From DASRBN01 sp035294305 (GTDB taxonomy: Bacteria; Chloroflexota; Ktedonobacteria; Ktedonobacterales; Ktedonobacteraceae), in assembly GCA_035294305.1 (NCBI GenBank), contig DATGLD010000019.1, forward strand, positions 7,705 through 71,704: 64,000 bases of DNA, given 5' to 3'. Positions 43,530 through 52,547 of this stretch are shown piece by piece. A program made the translations under genes and the position numbers. Position 1 is the stretch's first letter, and each line of letters opens with the position of its first letter. Below the pieces are notes generated by a model, which was not told where the DNA came from, made no database searches, and was given only the letters and a program-made list of their open reading frames with translations.

Positions 43530-43961
43530 TCAGAATCCGCTGCCGAGGTAGCGGCCTATGACCGGCAGGCGGTAATTGGGCCGGAACCAGACCATAATAA
43601 TCAGGTACACCGCCAGGATGATCATGACCCACATGATGATCGAGGCCAGCAGGCCGAGGCCAAAAACTAGAACGCCACCAAGTATGGGGATCAGACCAAA
43701 CACGTGTTGCAGCAGGTGTACCACAAAGTAAAGTATTGAGAGTACACCGAAAACAATCCCTGATTGCCCGGCCTGTACCCGCACATTGCGATTTTTCTCA
43801 ATAAAGTAGATGATCAATCCTGGAAGCCAGCCCAATGGCAAGAATAAGCTGATGATCAGGCTGACCGCGTAAATCAAGATACTTTCGAGACGTTCGTCGA
43901 GACCAAGAGTCGTCCCTCTACTTATCGTTCTGCTTCTTGACATTCTTTCCCTATTCATCAT
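43530..43961 (-). CDS. DUF4870-like membrane protein
   Basis: Three transmembrane helices (LIYAVSLIISLFLPLGWLPGL, GIVFGVLSILYFVVHLL, LVFGLGLLASIIMWVMIILAVYLI) and the motif LIIYFIEKNRNVRVQAGQS, in which a membrane-exit helix precedes a polar stretch, recall DUF4870/Tic20-like proteins. The start is set at the ATG pair at 43961 behind GAGGAAG; in-frame upstream codons to 44063 lack such support. N-terminal 20 residues are Arg/Ser-rich. Function unknown. Confidence 0.7.
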   Translation of the reverse strand: MMNRERMSRSRTISRGTTLGLDERLESILIYAVSLIISLFLPLGWLPGLIIYFIEKNRNVRVQAGQSGIVFGVLSILYFVVHLLQHVFGLIPILGGVLVFGLGLLASIIMWVMIILAVYLIIMVWFRPNYRLPVIGRYLGSGF

Positions 43962-44126
43962 TGTCTTCCTCGTTCTTTCTTCGACGTTCGGGTTTCTTGA
44001 GTAGCCCATCTCCAAGCTGCCCCTTGAGTGGAAGGCCCGCGTCTCAAATTTGTTTCTATGCAATATACGTAGATACTCTGAGCTTGTTGCATGGTATACT
44101 AATGAGGTAAATAGGAGAGCTTTAGC

Positions 44127-44213
44127 ATGAGCAATTATCAGTCATTTCAAATGAAAGGGGTATCCTTTGCTGACGAATATTGCAGAAAGTCTCATATGCA
44201 TTGTGCGCCTTGA
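44127..44213 (+). CDS. Possible 28-residue leader peptide
   Basis: A short frame beginning MSNYQSFQMKG, preceded by AGGAG nine bases upstream and by a TATACT promoter-like hexamer at about 44095. It ends 90 bases before the next gene. It has two Cys and several His near the end (CRKSHMHCAP). It may be a small protein or a leader; it could also be chance. Confidence 0.3.
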   Translation: MSNYQSFQMKGVSFADEYCRKSHMHCAP

Positions 44214-44302
44214 TAATTGCCGGCTTGTCACGATCTCTCCACTACCGTATAATCACCATAGAGCTTGAAATAGCAAATACAATTCTTTCAGGAGGAAATA
44301 GT

Positions 44303-44668
44303 ATGGGTGGTCCCGCACTACAAATTATAGACCCGCACGGTATTTTTTGGGGCGATCTCTTTGGTTTCATTCTCGCTTTGCCGGTGGCGCTCTTCCTGGC
44401 ATTCTGGATGAGCAGCGTGAAAAATCGTCTCGCGGTTGTCGTGGGCGCATTTATCGGCGCTTTCCTGGCGTTTGTTATCATTCTGGGATGGGTCGGCACG
44501 CTGATCTATGATACAGTGCTGCCTGGGGCCTCACCCGGCTCGACCTTCTTCGGCTCGTTGTTCCTATGTTCAGTGGGTGGATTGTCCGGCGGAATTATTG
44601 CGGATCTAATCGTGGCGCGTATGAGCAGGCGCGATTACCTCAGATCGCCTTCTGCCGCCCATGAATAG
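44303..44668 (+). CDS. Small membrane protein, 121 aa
   Basis: Hydrophobic protein with three helices (LFGFILALPVALFLAFWM, LAVVVGAFIGAFLAFVIILGWV, FFGSLFLCSVGGLSGGIIADLIV). CAGGAGG lies nine bases before the ATG at 44303; an in-frame start at 44180 is not supported. It is followed after 24 bases by holA in the same direction. Function unknown. Confidence 0.7.
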   Translation: MGGPALQIIDPHGIFWGDLFGFILALPVALFLAFWMSSVKNRLAVVVGAFIGAFLAFVIILGWVGTLIYDTVLPGASPGSTFFGSLFLCSVGGLSGGIIADLIVARMSRRDYLRSPSAAHE

Positions 44669-44692
44669 CACAGAGCCAGCATATTCGCAACC

Positions 44693-45799
44693 ATGTTCTA
44701 TCTCTTACACGGCAACGACGAGTTCACCTGCCGCGAGCACCTGAAGAAGCTGCGCCAGCAGGGGAATTTCGAATATAACCAGGATACTTACGTTGGCGGT
44801 GAGGTCGATCTAAGGACGCTCACCGCTACTTGTAGTACCCTGCCTTTTCTCACCGATCAGCGCCTGGTGGTCCTCATAGGCCTGCCTAAAAAACGACGCG
44901 GCGAAGATGCAGCCCCATTCGCTGAGAGCGCAGAGGCAACTCCCGCGACTGAAGCGCCCGTAGGGGCCGATTCTTCGCGCACAGCGCCGGTTGATCGGCC
45001 AATACCCGAGAAAGGCGGCAAATCCAAAAAAGGCAAGAAAGGTGCGAAAAGCGGCACGGAATCGCGGGCGGGTTTTGAAAAAGGCCTCGCCGAATATATT
45101 CCTCAGATGCCCGATAGCACCGTGCTAATCGTTGTGGTGGATGAGGAACTGAGCGCCAGCAATGTACTGCTCAAAGCAGCGCAGGAACACGGCAAAGTGA
45201 TGCAATTTACGCTTCCCAAAGGCGCTGGTGTGAAAACCTGGATTGAGAATCGCGCCAAAAGCATCGGTGTGAAGATCACGGCAGAGGCGGCTTCTATGCT
45301 GGCGGATTATATTGGCAACCAGCTGCGCATGCTGGCGAACGAACTCGATAAACTGGCCACCTATGTTGGTAGCAGGGGCATTATCGATGTTGAAGATGTG
45401 CGCAAACTTTCCCCACAGGTACAGGAGGCGCGTGTCTTCGACCTGACCGATGCCCTGGCGGAACGCAATCGCAAGAAGGCCCTCGATCTGCTGCACAACT
45501 TGCTGGCCGACGGGGAGCCGCCGCTGCGCCTGATCAGCACCATCACTTCGCAAGTACGCAGCTTACTGCTGGTGAAAGAACTGGCCGGCGAGGGCTTGCG
45601 TGTCTCACAGATTGTCGCCGCTACGGGCATGGCGCCATTCGTGGCCGAGAAAGCCACGCGCCAGATCGGGAAGTTCAGCACGCAGCAACTGGAAGCGGTC
45701 TATCACCAGTTGCTGGCCACCGATGCCGCTCTGAAACGCAGTCGCATGACGCCGGATATGGCGCTGGATTTGCTGGTGGTGAATTTTGGCAATGGGTAG
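44693..45799 (+). CDS. holA: DNA polymerase III subunit delta
   Basis: Clamp-loader delta subunit, which opens the sliding clamp. N-terminal MFYLLHGNDEFTCREHLKKL and LTATCSTLPFLTDQRLVVL match the family, as do TAEAASMLADYIGNQLRMLANELDKLATY region and the C-terminal collar helices (RKALDLLHNLLADGEPPLRLI). An insertion of about 55 residues (84-137) rich in Ala, Pro and Lys (GGKSKKGKKGAKSGTES) interrupts the first domain and is probably a disordered loop. It overlaps the next gene by eight bases. Confidence 0.92.
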   Translation: MFYLLHGNDEFTCREHLKKLRQQGNFEYNQDTYVGGEVDLRTLTATCSTLPFLTDQRLVVLIGLPKKRRGEDAAPFAESAEATPATEAPVGADSSRTAPVDRPIPEKGGKSKKGKKGAKSGTESRAGFEKGLAEYIPQMPDSTVLIVVVDEELSASNVLLKAAQEHGKVMQFTLPKGAGVKTWIENRAKSIGVKITAEAASMLADYIGNQLRMLANELDKLATYVGSRGIIDVEDVRKLSPQVQEARVFDLTDALAERNRKKALDLLHNLLADGEPPLRLISTITSQVRSLLLVKELAGEGLRVSQIVAATGMAPFVAEKATRQIGKFSTQQLEAVYHQLLATDAALKRSRMTPDMALDLLVVNFGNG

Positions 45800-46892
45800 T
45801 CAAGCGCGCAATCCCCTCAAGCAATTAATCGTCGAGCGCATTCGACGCGAAGGGCCGATCCCTTTCTCCGAATATATGCGCATGGCCCTGTACGAGCCGG
45901 GCCACGGTTACTACGTCAGCGGCGAGGCGAAGACGGGCTGGGAGGGCGATTATTTCACCAGCACGGATGTCTCTACGTTCTTCGCCAATTGCATGGGCCG
46001 CCAGTTCTATGCCATGTGGGAGAAACTGAAAAAGCCGGTTCCATTTGTTGTAGTCGAGGAGGGGGCCGGACGCGGACACCTGGCGCATGGTGTGCGAGCC
46101 TGGGCGGAAAGAGAGGCTCCTGATTTCCACAAAGTACTCGATTACCGGGTAGAGGATATTCGAGTGGGGCAGGATGTGCTTAGTGAAGCGGCAGATGCCG
46201 GTGAATCCGCGCCTTCCGTTATCCTCTCGAACGAGTTGATCGATGCTTTTCCTGTGCATGTCGTTGAGGTACGCGACGGGCAGTTATACGAGGTGTACGT
46301 GGATGAGCAGAATGGGCGCCTGTGCGAGGTTTTGAGCGAGCCGGAAACGCCAGAAGTTGCTGCGTACCTGGATACATATAAGATTCCCTGGCGGACGTAT
46401 GGCGATGGATGGCGGGCGGAGATTAACCTGGATGCGCTGCGCTGGGTGGAGCGCGTGGCGCGACGGGTGCGCAAGGGCTTTATTCTTACTGTCGATTACG
46501 GTGAGAAGGCTCGTGACCTCTATACGCCCCAGCGACGGCTTGGCACGCTGAACTGCTACTACCAGCATCAAATGACCGGGTGGCCCCTGGCGCGTCCGGG
46601 TGCGCAGGATATCACGGCGCATGTCAATTTTAGCGCGCTTATTCAGGAGGCGAGGCGGCATGGCCTGCGTGTCAGCAAATTTACGACGCAGCGTGAATGG
46701 CTGGAGGGCCTGGGTATTCGTGAGGAACTGGAACTGCTCCGCCAGCAGGAATTCGCGGAGGCCGATACGGCGCGTGCCAGCGACCGGGGACAGGTGGCGC
46801 TGTTGAAATGGTATAACGTGCGGCAGGGCGTCCTACTTCTGACCGACCCCTATGGCATGGGAAATTTCAAGGTGTTGATCCTGCGCCACTAG
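45792..46892 (+). CDS. MidA/NDUFAF7-like SAM-dependent methyltransferase
   Basis: Class I methyltransferase of the DUF185 (MidA/NDUFAF7) family; the mitochondrial member dimethylates an Arg of complex I. Marks are GPIPFSEYMRMALYEPGHGYY, GDYFTSTDVSTFFANCMGRQ, VEEGAGRGHLAHGV (SAM-binding loop) and ILSNELIDAFPVHVVE. Length is 366 aa. The ATG overlaps the holA stop (ATGGGTAG), implying coupled translation; a TTG two codons earlier is possible. Substrate is not predictable. Confidence 0.9.
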   Translation: MGSQARNPLKQLIVERIRREGPIPFSEYMRMALYEPGHGYYVSGEAKTGWEGDYFTSTDVSTFFANCMGRQFYAMWEKLKKPVPFVVVEEGAGRGHLAHGVRAWAEREAPDFHKVLDYRVEDIRVGQDVLSEAADAGESAPSVILSNELIDAFPVHVVEVRDGQLYEVYVDEQNGRLCEVLSEPETPEVAAYLDTYKIPWRTYGDGWRAEINLDALRWVERVARRVRKGFILTVDYGEKARDLYTPQRRLGTLNCYYQHQMTGWPLARPGAQDITAHVNFSALIQEARRHGLRVSKFTTQREWLEGLGIREELELLRQQEFAEADTARASDRGQVALLKWYNVRQGVLLLTDPYGMGNFKVLILRH

Positions 46893-47509
46893 TATTTGCG
46901 CGGGAAGCTGTAGTTATCATACGAACTGCTGCCTGCCGGAGCCACGCCTGTATTGGGAAAACCGGCTTGAGGGCGACTCTGTGTCTCAGAGTTGTTGGAA
47001 GTCTGGCTCGTGTTCTGTCCGCTTGAGGGCGCCAGGTTATTGGATTGAGAGCTACTGCCGGTGAGATCAAGGCGGGTAATCGCGTGGTTATTTACCTGCA
47101 GCTGGCCGCAGGCGATGCTCGTACTGGTATCTGTATTACCCCGGTGAATATCGATATAGAGGGTATGCGAGGTATCGAGGTTTCCCGGTGTAGTAAGGAG
47201 ATTAAGATTGCCGCTGCTATCGGACAGGTATTTTCCCAGGTCTATCATAGGAGAGCCGCCGCATTTGCCGGTATCGATTGTAACAAAGTAGCTGAACCGG
47301 GATGTGAGGCCACTCAGATTCAATTGCAGCGTGTTTGTTGTCCCATTCACATCTTTAGGCAAATATTGTGCCAGCCCTGTGACTGTCGAATTGTTGATCG
47401 CGTTGACCACCGAGTTCCCCACCTGGGCGAAGAGGCGCGGAGTGAAAAAATAAAGCGCGCCGCCAACGATGATCGCCGTAAAGAGCAGGTTACGAATCAG
47501 CTTAAACAT
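46889..47509 (-). CDS. Membrane-anchored extracytoplasmic protein
   Basis: Short cytoplasmic N-terminus (MFKLIRN), one membrane helix or signal anchor (LLFTAIIVGGALYFFTP), then about 120 residues with a beta-rich look (TLQLNLSGLTSRFSYFVTIDTGKCGGSPMIDLG, where the two visible Cys could pair) and a Ser/Asn/Gln-rich tail ending near GFPNTGVAP, loosely similar to a sortase motif but without a following helix. GAGGAGGG precedes the ATG at 47509. The frame is convergent and overlaps the MidA-like gene by four bases. Function unknown. Confidence 0.65.
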   Translation of the reverse strand: MFKLIRNLLFTAIIVGGALYFFTPRLFAQVGNSVVNAINNSTVTGLAQYLPKDVNGTTNTLQLNLSGLTSRFSYFVTIDTGKCGGSPMIDLGKYLSDSSGNLNLLTTPGNLDTSHTLYIDIHRGNTDTSTSIACGQLQVNNHAITRLDLTGSSSQSNNLAPSSGQNTSQTSNNSETQSRPQAGFPNTGVAPAGSSSYDNYSFPRKY

Positions 47510-47617
47510 GTATGCCCTCCTCATACTGCTGGCCAGGGGTGTGATGCCTCGCTGCCTATTCTAGAGCTATTATAGACCGAAATAGTTCTACCTGTCTATA
47601 GGCTTTCTATCGTCCTA

Positions 47618-47684
47618 TTGGTGTTCCGCTAAGACTGTGGTAAGATTAAACCAGCTTTTCCTGGCCCCTTGATAGGCCAGGAAA
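47618..47684 (+). promoter_or_regulatory. Promoter and leader hairpin of Uma2 copy 2
   Basis: TTGGTG (47618-47623) and TAAGAT (47641-47646) are 17 bases apart. Right after the expected transcription start, TTTCCTGGCC (47657) and GGCCAGGAAA (47675) make a perfect 10-base stem with an 8-base loop. The leader is about 105 bases long. The hairpin may protect or control the mRNA. Confidence 0.5.
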
Positions 47685-47760
47685 GCCACTACAGACGATA
47701 AAAGGTTGGGGGACGAAGAGACCTTGGCAGGCGGTCTGCATTCAAGAAAGGAAGCCCTCT

Positions 47761-48561
47761 ATGTCAAAGCAGATTGAAGACGAGGTACAGTACTATTACG
47801 ATTCCCACCCCACCGAGGAGGACGAGATGGGGGAAACCGCGGACCATGCCATACTGGTGAACTACCTGATGGCGGTCCTCGATTGGCTCTTTCATGGGCA
47901 ACTGTATGCCATCTATGAGAACCTGAATTTCTATCAAACCCCCAACAAGCATGAACGCCCGATTGCTCCTGATATTGCCGTAATCCAGGGCGTGGCGTTC
48001 CGGCGCGTGAAAAGCTGGCGGGTTGGTATCTACGGGCCGGCTCCCCAGGTGGTCTTTGAGATTGGCTCCGAGGAAACCTGGGCCAAAGACCTTGGAGAAA
48101 AGGTCTGGAAATATGCGCGCATGGGCGTAGAGGAATACTATGCCTACGACCCTAACGACCCGATGTTGTCGCTGAGCCGACGCAAGGGGCAGCGATTGTT
48201 CGGCTGGCAGCGTGATGCGCTGACTGGCCTGTTGGAGCCTCTTTCGCTCAATGACCAGGGGCAGTTGTGGAGTCCACGCCTGGACAGCTACCTGATTGCT
48301 GATGAGCAGCACCTGCGCCTGCTCGATAGCCGGGGAGAGCCGCGTCTGACCAGAGAGCAGGCAGAAGCCGAGGCCAGGAAAATGGAGCAACTGCGGGCAG
48401 AGGCAGAACGCCAGAGGGCAGAGAGGGAAGCCAGAAGAGCACAGGCAGAACACCAGAGGGCAGAGGCAGAGCGTCAAAGAGCCGAAGTAGAGGCGCGCAA
48501 AGCGCAGGCGTATGCAGAGAGACTGCGCTCCCTGGGCATCGACCCCGACCAGATATTGTAA
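47761..48561 (+). CDS. Uma2-family putative endonuclease (DUF820), copy 2
   Basis: Paralogue of the gene at 18811-19563 along its whole length: YYYDSHPTEED at the N-terminus, LYAIYENLNFYQT, IAPDIAVIQGV, QVVFEIGSEETWAKDLGEKVWKYARMG with the PD-(D/E)XK residues, and the same ending RLRSLGIDPDQIL. The charged C-terminal coiled coil (ERQRAEREARRAQAEHQRAEA) is longer and of different composition than in copy 1, as expected from repeat expansion. AAAGGAAG lies about ten bases before the ATG. Function is not established for this family. Confidence 0.88.
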   Translation: MSKQIEDEVQYYYDSHPTEEDEMGETADHAILVNYLMAVLDWLFHGQLYAIYENLNFYQTPNKHERPIAPDIAVIQGVAFRRVKSWRVGIYGPAPQVVFEIGSEETWAKDLGEKVWKYARMGVEEYYAYDPNDPMLSLSRRKGQRLFGWQRDALTGLLEPLSLNDQGQLWSPRLDSYLIADEQHLRLLDSRGEPRLTREQAEAEARKMEQLRAEAERQRAEREARRAQAEHQRAEAERQRAEVEARKAQAYAERLRSLGIDPDQIL

Positions 48562-48612
48562 TTGCGGCCCTCGAAAACGCATTTACTTTAAAAGTGAAAG
48601 CACAGCAGATAG

Positions 48613-49097
48613 ATGAACCAGCGTAATCGCATTGAACCGGGGCCGGGCCAGGAATCGGTCTGGGATTATCCGCGTCCACCGCGCAGAAGCATATTCAGGT
48701 CATCTTCAACGGCGTGGTGATCGCGGACACGCATCGCGCCAAACGCATCCTAGAGACGAGCCATCCACCCGTTTACTATATCCCACCTGAGGATGTGAAG
48801 CTCGAGTACTTCACGCCCACGACGCGCACAACGTTCTGCGAATGGAAAGGCGCCGCCTCCTACTACACCATCAAAGTGGGGAATAAGACGGTGCCAAACG
48901 CCGCCTGGTATTATCGCCGTCCCACGCATCCATACGAGGCGCTCGCCAACTATATAGCCTTTTACCCAGGCAAGATGGACGCCTGCTTCGTGGACGGTGA
49001 GCGGGTACAGGCGCAGGCGGGTGATTTTTATGGTGGATGGGTGACGAGCGATATCGTGGGACCGTTTAAGGGTGGACCGGGGACGATGGGGTGGTAA
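48613..49097 (+). pseudogene. DUF427 protein, frameshifted near the N-terminus
   Basis: DUF427 proteins share the sequence seen here in frame from about 48685: VIFNGVVIADTHRAKRILETSHPPVYYIPPEDV (conserved core in pieces, such as LETSHPPVYYIP) and the C-terminal PHEAL-like PYEALANYIAFYPGKMD. The family N-terminus (ESVWDYPRPPR) is present at 48652-48684 but in another frame, starting at ATG 48613. The frames meet at CCGCGCAGAAGC; at least one base, perhaps several, is missing. A shortened product could start at GTG 48714. Function of DUF427 is unknown. Confidence 0.72.
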
Positions 49098-49115
49098 GAC
49101 TCTATTAAACGATGA

Positions 49116-50750
49116 TCATTTGTCGCGGCCTGCCGGAACTACCGGCACTTTAAATAGCACGAATTGGTCTTGTTGGGATGAATAGGCGCGCAGGAAAAGA
49201 CGGTCGTTGCGTTCCTGTTTATTGACCTTTGGTGGCCGCAATGCCGCGACTGTGGTCTTCTTTTCTACCTCGGTGCTAAAATTCGGGTCCTTGATGAGGG
49301 TATGGTAGACGTAGCGAATGCCTTTGCGCTGGGCCGCGAACATGGCGAGCGCGGCCATGCTTTTGCGCCCACCGGTGAGGGCCAGCACAATTTCACAATC
49401 TCGATGACGGTTTTGAACATCATCAATGGCAGTTTCCAGTGCTTGCTGATATTTCACGCAGAGTTCATCCGAAGTGATATCGCCTATACCGGCTATAGGC
49501 ACGTCATGGATCATGCCGGGTAATAGTTCATCCTTGAAAGCCTCTTTAACAAGAGTGGCGCTGTTGCGTACCTTCTGTGAAAGTGCGGGATAGGTGATAA
49601 CGGCCTCCCGAATCGTGCGTCCCTCATTTTTCAGCAATGTATAGAGTTGTGTTACTATCATTGGAGTTGTGCCGAGCGGGACGATTAAGACAGCTTCTTT
49701 GGTATTGAGCAACTTGCTCACGGGAACAGTCGGCTTTAATGGATAACGAAGCAGTTCTTCTGCTGTTGGCTTATAGCTGCCATCAGGTTGCTCTATTGCA
49801 AGACCCGAGATGATCACCTTTTCAATATTTGCCTTTGGGTAGAGATGTATGCCTTGCGGTTCGGTGTGATAGAATGGACGTTCCACGGTACGGCGGCGCT
49901 TGTAAAAGTGGAACGAGAGAGAACTACGGGAAAAACTTCCATGTATTCTTCCGAACAGGAGATTCGCGTCCCTCATTTGTCGAAAGCAGGTAGCGAATCT
50001 GCCTGCTCGCGGACTATCGTGAACCAGCATTTTCTCGTATTCTTGTTTTACACGTTCAGTGACCTCAACAGCAAGAATGCGTTGAGCAGCCTGATTATTG
50101 TTACGCGGCCGATAAAATTCTGCTGGTTCCGCCAACGCTGGGTCTTCATCCCATAGATCATCTAACTCATCAGGAGTTAACGTAAAAAGCCGGGAGCGAA
50201 CATCGTTGCTGACGAACTGCCAATCTTGCGAAGGGATCTTCACCGGAATCAATTTCTCAATTGGCGGGAAAAGAGCATTTTTGCGATCTTCATCGGAAAG
50301 GTCGAAAAGTTGAGCGACCGACTTGAACTGATGAGGCTCGTCGCTATTCACTTCATCAGCGTCTAATACCTGGTACAGACTTTTAACGCAGCGAAAGAAC
50401 GGAACAACAAGCGCCATGAGGGCCGACATATTTTTGCGGCCACCCGCTAGCGAAAGGTAGACGGTATCGTTTTGTTGCTGGTACACCTGCAATTGTCCGG
50501 CAAGCAACTGCAAAAACTGGTAGGATTCGCTTTCACCATTGACATCATCAAAAGGGAGAACTAGGAAATTCAGTTCGCATTTTCCTCGCAAGCCTTCTTC
50601 GATCAAATCATATCCCTGCTTCACATCCTCGCCGTTGGGGCGCAAGATCATCACCATGTCTATCTCCAGGCCCTGTTGGTGTAAAACGTGATACATTGCC
50701 GTGACGACAACCGGTGATTCGCCGAGGGAAGCGACCAGAATGCGAGCCAT
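49116..50750 (-). CDS. Double CARF/ring-nuclease-like protein with unassigned middle domain
   Basis: Last gene of the type III operon, 544 aa. Residues 1-165 form a CARF-like domain (ILVASLGESPVVVTAMYHVL, then SLAGGRKNMSALMA at 101-113); residues 350-500 form a second one (VLIVPLGTTPMIVTQLYTLL, LALTGGRKSMAALAM). The GGRK motif after a strand is typical for Cas_NE0113/Csx14-like ring nuclease families that bind cyclic oligoadenylate. Residues about 165-345 do not match a domain I know; RFATCFRQMRDANLLFGRIHG and FYKRRRTVERPFYH are basic and could be an RNase, loosely RelE-like. It may be a signal-dependent effector, a ring nuclease or both. Confidence 0.8.
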   Translation of the reverse strand: MARILVASLGESPVVVTAMYHVLHQQGLEIDMVMILRPNGEDVKQGYDLIEEGLRGKCELNFLVLPFDDVNGESESYQFLQLLAGQLQVYQQQNDTVYLSLAGGRKNMSALMALVVPFFRCVKSLYQVLDADEVNSDEPHQFKSVAQLFDLSDEDRKNALFPPIEKLIPVKIPSQDWQFVSNDVRSRLFTLTPDELDDLWDEDPALAEPAEFYRPRNNNQAAQRILAVEVTERVKQEYEKMLVHDSPRAGRFATCFRQMRDANLLFGRIHGSFSRSSLSFHFYKRRRTVERPFYHTEPQGIHLYPKANIEKVIISGLAIEQPDGSYKPTAEELLRYPLKPTVPVSKLLNTKEAVLIVPLGTTPMIVTQLYTLLKNEGRTIREAVITYPALSQKVRNSATLVKEAFKDELLPGMIHDVPIAGIGDITSDELCVKYQQALETAIDDVQNRHRDCEIVLALTGGRKSMAALAMFAAQRKGIRYVYHTLIKDPNFSTEVEKKTTVAALRPPKVNKQERNDRLFLRAYSSQQDQFVLFKVPVVPAGRDK

Positions 50751-50770
50751 GGTTCTCTCTCCTTATATCC

Positions 50771-51904
50771 CTACCGCTGCCTGGGGACGTTGCGCGTTTG
50801 AGCAATACGTTTTCCCTGGCTGGCGGGAGTATCGAACCAGTCGCGTTTGCTGGGATAGTAGTATTCGACGCTGCTATCGGGTGGCCAGGCCCAGATGCGC
50901 TGCAGGTCTTTCATCGCCTCCTGGGCAAGGTGGGTTTTTGAAAATTCGTCAACCTGATCGTATATAACGGTCCATACATCTTTGTCTTCCCATGTGGTCT
51001 TGCCCCGTTGTGCTTCAGATTGCCTATAGCGTGCTGTGTAATCGATCAGTGTCAGGCTGGTCGGAGTGATGAGGATTGAGCCGAGTCCGAGCGGTTTGCC
51101 GTAGCCGATTTTGTGACGCATGGTCTGTTCCAGTGTCAAGGCATAGAGGAATGCGCCGAACTCCTCCTGCTCCAGGTTGGTAAAATCGATGCGCACGTGA
51201 AATCCGGTGTCTTTGTCGATGGGATCGATATAGCGGTTATAATAGCCACCCGTTTTTGTGGGCAAAAGGTTCTCGGCAGTGAGCAAATCGTCATAATGAT
51301 GGTGGAAGTAGAATTTGCGCCCGGCGATGTGCGCTCTAGAGGGATCGAGGTAAAAATCGGCGTGGCGTGGCTTGGGGTCTACCAGGGCAGCTGTATACAT
51401 GGGGCCGTAGCTGGCCAGGGTTTCATGAATAACGAGCGCGTCACCGATATTGACCTTACCCAGAAAGACGCCCTCAGTACGTTCTCTCAGCATGCCGAAG
51501 ATACGACAGGCGATACAAAGGTTTGTGTTATCGCTACATTTCTGGAACCCTGCCGGCACTGCGCGCCGGTAGTTTACCTTATTATGCTCATAGCTGCCAT
51601 CATACAGGGTAAGACAGCCGTTGCTGATGGTTTCAACGACGGTGCGCAGCATGCCCTTGAGCGAGCTGCCAGGAATGATGTACTGGTTGTGCTTATTTTT
51701 GATCGAGAGAGCGGCCCTACGCGGGTCTGCTGGCACCGAACGCGGGTCGGCGATGAACAGGGGCGTCTCGGTGTAAATGTCAAGCTCGATGGAGCCGGAA
51801 TAGAGCTGTTGCTCCCCCTCTCCGGTCAGGCGATGATGCCATACCGGTTTGTGGCGCTCAGGTGGTTTGTTCCACTCGATACGTGCGAAATCATATGGAT
51901 TCAT
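50771..51904 (-). CDS. Cas7-like RAMP protein, type III
   Basis: RAMP-superfamily protein with the glycine-rich IIPGSSLKGMLRTVVE signature (about residues 83-98) and CIACRIFGML, followed by GKVNIGDALV. A C-terminal extension of about 80 residues (after LGSILITPTSLTLIDY) is poorly conserved in appearance. The DSPV-type Asp of Csm3 is not obvious here. It lies six bases behind the Csx19-like gene and 21 before the CARF gene. Larger than the other Cas7 copies (377 aa). It likely occupies an end of the crRNA-binding filament. Confidence 0.78.
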   Translation of the reverse strand: MNPYDFARIEWNKPPERHKPVWHHRLTGEGEQQLYSGSIELDIYTETPLFIADPRSVPADPRRAALSIKNKHNQYIIPGSSLKGMLRTVVETISNGCLTLYDGSYEHNKVNYRRAVPAGFQKCSDNTNLCIACRIFGMLRERTEGVFLGKVNIGDALVIHETLASYGPMYTAALVDPKPRHADFYLDPSRAHIAGRKFYFHHHYDDLLTAENLLPTKTGGYYNRYIDPIDKDTGFHVRIDFTNLEQEEFGAFLYALTLEQTMRHKIGYGKPLGLGSILITPTSLTLIDYTARYRQSEAQRGKTTWEDKDVWTVIYDQVDEFSKTHLAQEAMKDLQRIWAWPPDSSVEYYYPSKRDWFDTPASQGKRIAQTRNVPRQR

Positions 51905-51909
51905 AGCGG

Positions 51910-52518
51910 TTACTCTCCAGCTTGCAGGTCTCGGAAACGAAACAGGTGTACTTTGCCGGTATCTTCATCAACATATTCGCTTACTTCCAATCGCAATCGC
52001 TGCGCTCGTTGCCCGTTCGGCAGAGATGGGTAGCGCAGCAGGCGAGGGATGCGCAGTTGAGCAAAATCACCCTCCTGGGCTTGCGGACCAATGGCGTTGA
52101 TGTCATCCTGATCAAGTCGCATCCCAAAAAGGAAGTAGCGCGTGTTGTGAGGCTCGCCCAACTTCTCGCCCTGTTCATTGTTTTTCTCAAGCGGAAATTG
52201 CTCGCGTTCTGGCCCTACGTACACCACCTGGAATTTGCCTTTTTGTTGCCCCGTTTGGGGTGCCTGCTCCCAGCGTATCTCGGCATGCTGATCAAAAACA
52301 CGACCGGAAGTGTAGTCATTCAAATGAATGCCCTTATAGCGGTCCGACTTCAAATCTTTTAAATGAATGAAGAGCAGGAGATTTTGCCGCTCTGTTGCGC
52401 CTGTCACAAGGTGTGCCGGAAATTGTTCCACCAGCACATACGCTTCCGGCGAAAACTGGCAGCTTGCGACCAGGGCTTCGATATCATGAGCCGGGCCGCT
52501 GTATACCATATCTGCCAC
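51910..52518 (-). CDS. csx19: Csx19-like type III-D protein
   Basis: Resembles Csx19/TIGR03984-type proteins found in type III-D loci. Recognisable stretches are AYVLVEQFPAHLVTG, HLKDLKSDRYKGIHLNDYTSGRVFD, RYFLFGMRLDQDD and LRIPRLLRYP. The start is GTG at 52518 with AAGGAG seven bases upstream; the longer open frame reaching 52596 enters the preceding gene. No catalytic motif is visible. The gene name is a tentative family guess supported by locus context and size (202 aa). Confidence 0.6.
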   Translation of the reverse strand: MADMVYSGPAHDIEALVASCQFSPEAYVLVEQFPAHLVTGATERQNLLLFIHLKDLKSDRYKGIHLNDYTSGRVFDQHAEIRWEQAPQTGQQKGKFQVVYVGPEREQFPLEKNNEQGEKLGEPHNTRYFLFGMRLDQDDINAIGPQAQEGDFAQLRIPRLLRYPSLPNGQRAQRLRLEVSEYVDEDTGKVHLFRFRDLQAGE

Positions 52519-52547
52519 GATGAGACTCCTTCTCTGCTGTGCGAAAA

